DNA from: Candidatus Aciduliprofundum sp. JdFR-45
Lineage (GTDB): Archaea; Thermoplasmatota; Thermoplasmata; Thermoplasmatales; JdFR-45
Length of the DNA: 8,891 nucleotides
Reading direction: 5' to 3'
Assembly (NCBI GenBank): GCA_002011395.1
Contig: MTNG01000050.1
Location: forward strand, 12,132 to 21,022
Shown piece after piece: positions 4,803 to 8,891 of the stretch (position 1 is the stretch's first letter; every line of letters starts with the position of its first letter). The position numbers and the translations under genes are program-made. The notes under the pieces were generated by a model, which ran no database searches, was not told the origin of the DNA, and worked only from the letters and a program-made list of their open reading frames with translations.

Positions 4803-5992
4803 CCGTAAATGTGGAAGTTCACCCTTTCCCTTCTGTACTCCCCGCCGTACGCAACCTTCTGTATCGCCCTCTCAAAGTCCTCCATGGTCACGTGGTCTCG
4901 CCCGTCGCGTATGGCGAAGAGGCCCGCTTCGGTGCATATCGCCTTTATGTCCGCACCCGTCATGCCCTCCGTCTTCTTCGCCAGAACCTTGAAGGATATG
5001 CCCTTCACGTTCATCCTGCGTGTGTGTATGCGGAATATCTCCTCCCTCGCATCCAAGTTGGGCAGGGGTATCTCAATTATGCGGTCAAACCGCCCCGGCC
5101 TCATGAGGGCCTCATCCAGTATGTCCGGCCTGTTGGTGGCCGCGACTATCTTCACGTTGTCCAGCGGCTCGAAGCCGTCCATCTCGGCGAGAAGCTGCAT
5201 GAGGGTGCGCTGGACCTCCCTGTCGCCCGACGTGGCGAGGTCTATCCTCTTCGCGCCTATGGCGTCTATCTCGTCTATGAACAGTATGCTGGGCGCCTTC
5301 TTCCGTGCGAGGGCGAAGAGCTCGCGGACCAGCCGGGCGCCCTCGCCTATGTATTTCCGCACCAGTTCGCTCGCCACCACGCGTATGAAGGTCGCCTGCG
5401 TGTGCCTCGCCACGGCCTTCGCGAGGAGCGTTTTTCCTGTTCCGGGCGGCCCCACCAAGAGGACGCCCTTCGGCGGGTCTATGCCCACCTTCCTGTAAAG
5501 TTCCGGGTTGAGGAGAGGCAGTTCCACGGCCTCCTTAATTTCCCTTATCTGCTCATCAAGGCCACCTATATCGTCGTAGGTCACATCCGGCTTCTCTATG
5601 ATCTCCGCCGCCACCACGTCCGGGTCGTAGGCCTCGGGGAGAACGGTGACTATGGCCAGCGACTGCTTGTTGAGCGCCACCCGCACGCCCGGGCGGAGTT
5701 TATCCTTGTCTATGTGCTGAGAAACGTGGACGACGAAGGAAGGGCCGGATGAACTCCTTATGACAAGGCGACCGTCCTCCAGCACATCCTCCACGCTTCC
5801 CAGGAGAAGCGGAGGTGCTTTCAACCTCGTTATTTCCTTCCTGAGACGGTCTATCTCTATCTGCATCCTGCGGAGTTCGCTCTCCAGAAAGCGCTTCTCC
5901 TCCTCCAGTATGCGTATCTGGCGCATGAGCTCCTCCGCATCCTCTTCCGCAAAGATTCTCTGCTCCTCAACCTCTTCGCCTTCTCGTGACAT
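4799..5992 (-). CDS. pan: Proteasome-activating nucleotidase (PAN), AAA+ ATPase
   Basis: 397 residues, normal for PAN. The hexameric ring unfolds substrates and feeds them into the 20S proteasome. Order of domains: N-terminal coiled coil (about 16-57, with EEEKRFLESELRRMQ), the conserved proline junction KAPPLLLGSV (58-67), an OB domain (about 62-118), and the AAA module with Walker A GPPGTGKT (181-188), pore-1 loop KYIG (213-216), Walker B ILFIDEID (237-243 region), sensor 1 ATNRPD (285-290) and arginine-finger segment RPGRFDR (298-304). The C-terminus is HIYG; its last three residues IYG fit the HbYX motif that docks into 20S alpha pockets and opens the gate. ATG 5992 is preceded by GGTGA 4 nt upstream. 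First gene of a two-gene unit with the Bud23-like methyltransferase; divergent from MBF1. 20S subunits are not in the window. Confidence 0.97.
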   Translation of the reverse strand: MSREGEEVEEQRIFAEEDAEELMRQIRILEEEKRFLESELRRMQIEIDRLRKEITRLKAPPLLLGSVEDVLEDGRLVIRSSSGPSFVVHVSQHIDKDKLRPGVRVALNKQSLAIVTVLPEAYDPDVVAAEIIEKPDVTYDDIGGLDEQIREIKEAVELPLLNPELYRKVGIDPPKGVLLVGPPGTGKTLLAKAVARHTQATFIRVVASELVRKYIGEGARLVRELFALARKKAPSILFIDEIDAIGAKRIDLATSGDREVQRTLMQLLAEMDGFEPLDNVKIVAATNRPDILDEALMRPGRFDRIIEIPLPNLDAREEIFRIHTRRMNVKGISFKVLAKKTEGMTGADIKAICTEAGLFAIRDGRDHVTMEDFERAIQKVAYGGEYRRERVNFHIYG

Positions 5993-6013
5993 GATCTCAC
6001 CGAACGCAAATCA

Positions 6014-6021
6014 CATATAAT
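6014..6021. promoter_or_regulatory. TATA-like element in the PAN/MBF1 divergent region (proximal to PAN)
   Basis: CATATAAT on the plus strand, ATTATATG on the minus strand. As a plus-strand box it would start MBF1 RNA near 6043, giving a short leader with GGTGA; as a minus-strand box it would place a leaderless PAN start at about 5992. The sequence alone does not decide. Confidence 0.45.
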
Positions 6022-6028
6022 CTTCTGC

Positions 6029-6037
6029 CATATATAT
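6029..6037. promoter_or_regulatory. TATA-like element in the PAN/MBF1 divergent region (proximal to MBF1)
   Basis: CATATATAT, almost symmetric. As a minus-strand box it would start PAN RNA near 6008 with a 15-nt leader that contains GGTGA; as a plus-strand box it would give a leaderless MBF1 transcript at about 6058. Confidence 0.45.
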
Positions 6038-6057
6038 CCTTTGGTAAGGTGAAGGAA

Positions 6058-6570
6058 ATGCCGGAATGCGAACTCTGCGGAAAATCCATGCCGCGACTGA
6101 AGAAGGTGCTGATAGAGGGCGTTGTGCTCAACGTCTGCGATTCATGCGCCCGTCACGGGCGAACCCTCAAGAAGGGGGAGGAGAAGTACTACGCCCCCGG
6201 CAATCCGAGCATCATAAGGGAGAGGTTGAGGAGGAAGGACAGGCCCGTTTACAGGGATGTGCCCCTTGAGGAGGAAGAGGTCCTCGCGGAGGATTACAGC
6301 GAGAGGGTGAGAAATGCCCGGCTTCAGATGGGTTTGACACAGGAGGAACTCGCGCGGAGAATTCTGGAGAAGGAGAGCGTGGTTGCCAAGATAGAGAGGG
6401 GCGAGATGCACCCGGACAGAAAACTCATAAGGAAACTGGAGAAGGCGCTGGGGATAAAACTCACCGAAAAGGTGACACCCGTGAGGGTTGACCGCGGGAA
6501 GGCCAAGGGCGGTGCCCTCACCCTCGGAGATCTCCTCTCCATGAAGATGAAGGAGGAGAGAAGGGGATGA
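6058..6570 (+). CDS. mbf1: Multiprotein bridging factor 1 (MBF1), archaeal type
   Basis: 170 residues. Archaeal MBF1 proteins join an N-terminal zinc ribbon to a Cro/C1-type helix-turn-helix; in eukaryotes MBF1 bridges TBP to activators and also acts at stalled ribosomes, and archaeal members associate with ribosomes. The ribbon cysteines are C4, C7 (CELCGK) and C27, C30 (CDSC). A charged linker (about 55-80) follows, then the HTH at 82-138: VRNARLQMGLTQEELARR, VVAKIERGEMHPD and KLEKALGIKL, the most conserved part of the family. The C-terminal tail ends in a lysine and arginine-rich stretch. ATG 6058 is chosen over GTG 6049 because GGTGA (6048-6052) lies 5 nt before 6058 and family members begin MxCExCG. 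The TGA overlaps the ATG of the downstream small membrane protein. Confidence 0.96.
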   Translation: MPECELCGKSMPRLKKVLIEGVVLNVCDSCARHGRTLKKGEEKYYAPGNPSIIRERLRRKDRPVYRDVPLEEEEVLAEDYSERVRNARLQMGLTQEELARRILEKESVVAKIERGEMHPDRKLIRKLEKALGIKLTEKVTPVRVDRGKAKGGALTLGDLLSMKMKEERRG

Positions 6571-6755
6571 CCACAGAAGAGCTTATATGCACGGTGATTG
6601 TCTTCATCGCGTTGACCATAATAATCCACCTTCTCTACCACCCCTACCTGATAGGGATAGGTGTGCCCAAGGAGATGCGAAAGAAAGAGAGAAAGAAGGT
6701 GGAGGACGACGTGGATATGTCCGCCTTCTACGACGAGCTCATGGGCAGGAGATGA
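6567..6755 (+). CDS. Small single-pass membrane protein, unknown function
   Basis: 62 residues with no family I recognise. One hydrophobic helix spans about residues 6-25 (LICTVIVFIALTIIIHLLYH). It is followed by PYLIGIGVP, a strongly basic stretch KEMRKKERKK (35-44) and an acidic end EDDVDMSAFYDELMGRR. The positive-inside rule places the C-terminal tail in the cytoplasm. The gene is supported by an ATGA overlap with mbf1 (6567-6570), a purine-rich ribosome site AGGAGGAGAGAAGGGG immediately upstream, and a stop that sits 3 bp from the convergent gfcR stop, leaving no space for another gene. Coupling with MBF1 suggests equimolar or co-regulated expression, perhaps a membrane anchor or regulator for a translation- or transcription-linked factor; this is inference only. 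Confidence 0.78.
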   Translation: MTTEELICTVIVFIALTIIIHLLYHPYLIGIGVPKEMRKKERKKVEDDVDMSAFYDELMGRR

Positions 6756-6758
6756 GAG

Positions 6759-7343
6759 TCAGACGACCCTCGCCCGTATCAGACCCCTCAGCGGGACGCC
6801 GGCCACCTCGTCCTTCGCCGTCTTGTTGACCAGCACGAGGCACAGCACCGGGTTCGCGCCTTCGCGTCTCACATCCTCTATGGCGCGCTCCATGGTCTCC
6901 CCGGTACTCATCACGTCGTCCACTATCACCACGTTCTTGTTCTTTATGGAAGCGTAGTTTGAACTGAAGGCGCCCTCCTTCCGCTGGGGATGCGGCCTGT
7001 ATATTATCAGTTCAACGCCCATCTCCTCGGCCATGAAAGTGGCATACGGCACGCCGTTCACGTTGATGCCCACTATGGAATCAACGGTGAAATCCCTCTT
7101 CGCCATCTCCTCGTATATTATATCCACGAATATCTGAGAGATCAGGGCCATCCTGTGCGGGTAAATGCCTATGGAGCGCCAGCCAATCTTCACGTCCACC
7201 GGTGGCTTCTCCTCGGCCCTCCTCTCCAGAAGCCAGCGAACCGTGGTCGTTGAGAGGTGCAGTTCTGTGGCTATCTCCTTGTTCGTCATGCCCCTCTCCT
7301 TGAGCTCCATCGCCTTCCTCGCGAGTTCCTCTATGCTCTTCAC
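6759..7343 (-). CDS. gfcR: GfcR-like transcriptional regulator (HTH + phosphoribosyltransferase domain)
   Basis: 194 residues from GTG 7343. Often annotated as orotate phosphoribosyltransferase-like; in haloarchaea the family member GfcR regulates sugar-catabolism genes. The N-terminus (1-45) holds a helix-turn-helix, MTNKEIATELHLSTTTVRWLLERR (19-42). The rest is a type I PRTase fold: hood and core strands around VDSIVGINVNGVPYATFMA (87-105), a YRPHPQRKEG loop (115-124), and the PRPP-binding VVIVDDVMSTGET (138-150). HTH fusion and lack of a pyr operon here favour a regulator that senses a phosphorylated or ribosyl ligand rather than an enzyme. The start is set by GGAGGTGA at 7356-7349, 5 nt before GTG 7343; the longer TTG 7361 frame would place that site inside the gene. 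Divergent from the ATPase gene, with a 14-bp palindrome between them. Confidence 0.88.
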   Translation of the reverse strand: MKSIEELARKAMELKERGMTNKEIATELHLSTTTVRWLLERRAEEKPPVDVKIGWRSIGIYPHRMALISQIFVDIIYEEMAKRDFTVDSIVGINVNGVPYATFMAEEMGVELIIYRPHPQRKEGAFSSNYASIKNKNVVIVDDVMSTGETMERAIEDVRREGANPVLCLVLVNKTAKDEVAGVPLRGLIRARVV

Positions 7344-7348
7344 TCCCG

Positions 7349-7356
7349 TCACCTCC
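7349..7356 (-). promoter_or_regulatory. Shine-Dalgarno GGAGGTGA deciding the gfcR start
   Basis: Minus-strand GGAGGTGA, spacer CGGGA, then GTG 7343. It is identical in sequence and spacing to the site before ATG 1637. Confidence 0.7.
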
Positions 7357-7378
7357 CGCAAATAATAGCGCAGGTGGT

Positions 7379-7387
7379 TAATTTACT
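7379..7387 (-). promoter_or_regulatory. TATA-like promoter of gfcR
   Basis: Minus-strand AAATTAA core preceded by the purine-rich AAGAAAAGT, which resembles a BRE. A start about 26 nt downstream (near 7357) gives a leader beginning at or just before the GGAGGTGA ribosome site. Confidence 0.5.
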
Positions 7388-7391
7388 TTTC

Positions 7392-7405
7392 TTCGCCGCG
7401 GCGAA
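7392..7405. promoter_or_regulatory. Perfect 14-bp palindrome, candidate operator between gfcR and the ATPase gene
   Basis: TTCGCCGCGGCGAA equals its own reverse complement. Its centre is about 15 bp from both flanking TATA-like boxes (7379-7387 on the minus strand, 7409-7419 on the plus strand) and its ends touch both BRE positions. This is a plausible site for a dimeric regulator, for example GfcR acting on its own gene. GC-only core within an AT-rich promoter region makes chance less attractive. Confidence 0.6.
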
Positions 7406-7408
7406 AAC

Positions 7409-7419
7409 TTAAAATTTAA
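7409..7419 (+). promoter_or_regulatory. TATA-like promoter of the ATPase gene (leaderless)
   Basis: TTAAAATTTAA centred 25 nt before ATG 7439, preceded by GCGAAAAC, a BRE-like purine run. There is no ribosome site before the ATG (TACTAAATAACATG), consistent with a leaderless transcript. Confidence 0.55.
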
Positions 7420-7438
7420 TAACGTAATACTAAATAAC

Positions 7439-8851
7439 ATGGTACTAAAATTCGTGAACCGCGATGCTGAACTGCGGGAACTGGAAGAACTCCACACACA
7501 GCGCAGGGCGCACCTCGTCCTGATTTACGGGCGGAGGAGAATAGGGAAGACGGAACTGATGAAGAGGTTCATATCGGGCAAGAGGGCCTTCTACTTCCTG
7601 GCGAGGAAGGAGCCCATTGAGATAGAGTTGAATCGGATGGTGAGGAATTTCGGCAAGAAGTTCAACACCTTCATAGAAGCCCGCAGTCTGGAGGAGTTCT
7701 TTGAAAGGGTCAGGGAGTTCGGGAAGATGGTCTTTGTCATAGATGAGTTCCCCTACTGGGTGGAGGAGGATAAGTCCATCCCATCGCAGTTCCAGTACAT
7801 ATGGGACGAGATTCTGAGGGATTCAGAAATAATGCTGGTACTCCTCGGCTCCTCCATATCAACCATGGAGAGCCTCCTGTCGTACAGAAACCCTCTATAC
7901 GGGAGGAGGACGGCGCAGATCAAACTCTCACAGATACCCTTCTTCTACCTGAAGGATGCCTTCCCGGGGTATTCCTGGGAGGACCTCGTGAAGGTCTACG
8001 GGTGCATAGGCGGCATACCCGCCTACTTCCAGTACTTTGACAAGCGGTTGAGGGTCGAGGAGAACATAGAGAGGAATTTCTACAGGAGGGTCAGCATACT
8101 CTACGAGGACGCCGAGAGGCTGCTGAAGGACGAACTGAGGGAGCCCATCAACTACCTGAACATACTGAGGGCCATTAACGAGGGGAGAACCAAACTGGCG
8201 GAGATATCAGACGAGACGAAGATCGCCATCACAAACCTCCCGAAATACCTCAAAACGCTGGAGACCCTTGACCTCGTCCGAAGGGAGTACCCCATAACCG
8301 CCGTCGGAAAGCGCAGGAGGGGCGTATACCGCGTGAAGGACATGTACTACCGCTTCTGGCTGAAATTCGTGTACCCCTTCAGGGACGAGATAGAGATCGG
8401 CACGATAAGGTTCTCCGATCTCGCGGAGGAGTTCAACACCTACCTGGGTGAGGTGTTCGAGGACGTCGCAAGGCAGTTTCTGCTGCGCCTGAACAGCGCC
8501 GGAGACCTCCCATTCCGCTTTACAAGGATGGGCAGGTGGTGGGACAGGGAACAGGAGGTGGACATCGTCGCGTTCAACCCGGGCACAGGGGATGTTGCAT
8601 TCTTTGAGGTCAAGTGGAAAAATCTGAGTCTCAGGGATGCCAGAAGGATACTCAGAGACCTTGAAAGAAAAAGCGGGTACGTGCGTCTTAAGAGTAAAAA
8701 GACACAGTTCGGGGTGATAGCGAGGAGGATATCAAACAAGGCGGCATTGAGGGAGGAGAACTATATGGCCTTCGACCTTGAGGACTTTGAGGCGGTCCGC
8801 TCTATTCTCCCCTCCACCCCGCGAGAACCCGAAGCGCCTCCTCCTCCATGA
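7439..8851 (+). CDS. Archaeal AAA-family ATPase with C-terminal DUF234 / PD-(D/E)xK-like domain
   Basis: 470 residues. This is the archaeal ATPase_2-DUF234 architecture, common and often multicopy in archaea, with no settled function. N-terminal FVNRDAELRELEEL (5-18) is the usual opening, Walker A is GRRRIGKTEL (31-40), Walker B MVFVIDEFPYW (97-107), sensor-1-like LVLLGSS (133-139), and SQFQYIWDEIL (116-126) follows the family pattern. A winged-helix-like region lies at about 236-290. DUF234 covers about 298-450: YRFWLKFVYP (304-313), LGEVFEDVARQFL (336-348), MGRWWDREQEVDIVAF (364-379) and FFEVKWKN (388-395). E373/D375 and E390-x-K392 look like a PD-(D/E)xK nuclease core, so nuclease activity is possible but unproven. 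Leaderless start at ATG 7439. The last 16 codons (SILPSTPREPEAPPPP) lie opposite the end of the dph5-like gene and are unlike the rest, an oddity likely acquired by readthrough. Confidence 0.9.
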   Translation: MVLKFVNRDAELRELEELHTQRRAHLVLIYGRRRIGKTELMKRFISGKRAFYFLARKEPIEIELNRMVRNFGKKFNTFIEARSLEEFFERVREFGKMVFVIDEFPYWVEEDKSIPSQFQYIWDEILRDSEIMLVLLGSSISTMESLLSYRNPLYGRRTAQIKLSQIPFFYLKDAFPGYSWEDLVKVYGCIGGIPAYFQYFDKRLRVEENIERNFYRRVSILYEDAERLLKDELREPINYLNILRAINEGRTKLAEISDETKIAITNLPKYLKTLETLDLVRREYPITAVGKRRRGVYRVKDMYYRFWLKFVYPFRDEIEIGTIRFSDLAEEFNTYLGEVFEDVARQFLLRLNSAGDLPFRFTRMGRWWDREQEVDIVAFNPGTGDVAFFEVKWKNLSLRDARRILRDLERKSGYVRLKSKKTQFGVIARRISNKAALREENYMAFDLEDFEAVRSILPSTPREPEAPPPP

Positions 8852-8891
8852 AGTGCAGCGGTCCCGGAATGACCAGCGAATGGGGCGGCGG
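8802..8891 (-). CDS. dph5: Diphthine synthase-like protein, C-terminal end
   Basis: The minus-strand frame entering at the window edge gives 29 codons before TAG at 8804-8802: PPPHSLVIPGPLHFMEEEAL and then RVLAGWRGE. The PPHxLxxPGxLHxxExE pattern is, from memory, the C-terminus of archaeal diphthine synthase (Dph5/DphB), the SAM-dependent methylase that modifies the EF2 histidine during diphthamide synthesis. Only the tail is here, so catalytic motifs cannot be checked; a tetrapyrrole-methylase-family relative is the main alternative. It is convergent with, and overlaps by 50 bp, the 3' end of the ATPase gene. Confidence 0.7.
   Translation of the reverse strand, partial: PPPHSLVIPGPLHFMEEEALRVLAGWRGE

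Noticed and set aside
4811..5752. Plus-strand open frame of 313 codons opposite PAN
   Set aside because: It is the antisense of a clearly conserved PAN gene, with a histidine, arginine and leucine-rich composition typical of reading the reverse of GC-rich codons; no motifs.
6759..7343. Orotate phosphoribosyltransferase (PyrE) as product
   Set aside because: The N-terminal helix-turn-helix and absence of pyrimidine genes nearby favour the GfcR regulator family over the enzyme.
7392..7405. The gfcR/ATPase palindrome as a transcription terminator
   Set aside because: It lies between divergent promoters, upstream of both genes, and no transcript is expected to read into it; an operator role is more sensible.
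1..8891. CRISPR array, insertion sequence, integrase site, tRNA or rRNA
   Set aside because: No regularly spaced repeats, no transposase or integrase motifs, no terminal repeats and no cloverleaf or rRNA-like segments were seen on either strand.

Overview
This window looks archaeal, most likely euryarchaeal. It carries PCNA, a proteasome-activating nucleotidase (PAN), MBF1, an archaeal-type Pth2, a DUF99 protein, a GfcR-type phosphoribosyltransferase regulator, a dolichol-phosphate-sugar-synthase-like glycosyltransferase and the C-terminus of a probable diphthine synthase. Promoters are TATA-like and lie either about 25 nt upstream of the start codon (leaderless) or about 40 nt upstream with a GGAGGTGA-type ribosome site in a short leader. 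Coding DNA is GC-rich and uses many AGG/AGA/ATA codons. Presence of PAN argues against Thermoplasma itself; the lineage cannot be fixed from sequence reading alone.

Layout. 1-1031 (minus): an overlapping operon of a DUF1616-like membrane/coiled-coil protein, peptidyl-tRNA hydrolase 2 and the start of a DUF99 protein cut by the window edge. 1104-1637 (minus): a polytopic membrane protein of unknown function. 1638-1788: a divergent promoter region with a 9-bp inverted repeat. 1789-3241 (plus): two overlapping family-2 glycosyltransferase genes. 3238-3966 (minus): PCNA, whose stop codon overlaps that of the second glycosyltransferase. 3967-4208: an AT-rich gap with the pcn promoter, poly-T termination tracts for the gene at 4209 and a decayed-looking mini-ORF. 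4209-5992 (minus): PAN followed by a Bud23-like rRNA methyltransferase, joined by an ATGA overlap. 5993-6057: a tight divergent promoter pair. 6058-6755 (plus): MBF1 and a 62-residue single-pass membrane protein, again joined by ATGA. 6759-7343 (minus): GfcR-like regulator. 7344-7438: a divergent promoter region centred on a perfect 14-bp palindrome. 7439-8851 (plus): an archaeal AAA-family ATPase with a DUF234/PD-(D/E)xK-like C-terminus, whose last codons overlap the 3' end of a minus-strand diphthine-synthase-like gene (8802-8891, partial).

Most genes belong to information processing and protein quality control: translation recycling (Pth2), rRNA modification (Bud23-like), EF2 modification (diphthine synthase), replication clamp (PCNA), proteasome unfoldase (PAN) and transcription (MBF1, GfcR). 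The two glycosyltransferases point to lipid-linked sugar synthesis for N-glycosylation. No mobile element, CRISPR array, tRNA or rRNA was seen. The least ordinary items are the archaeal Bud23-like enzyme coupled to PAN, the symmetric palindrome between gfcR and the ATPase gene, the ATPase tail running into dph5, and the interlocked PAN/MBF1 promoters.
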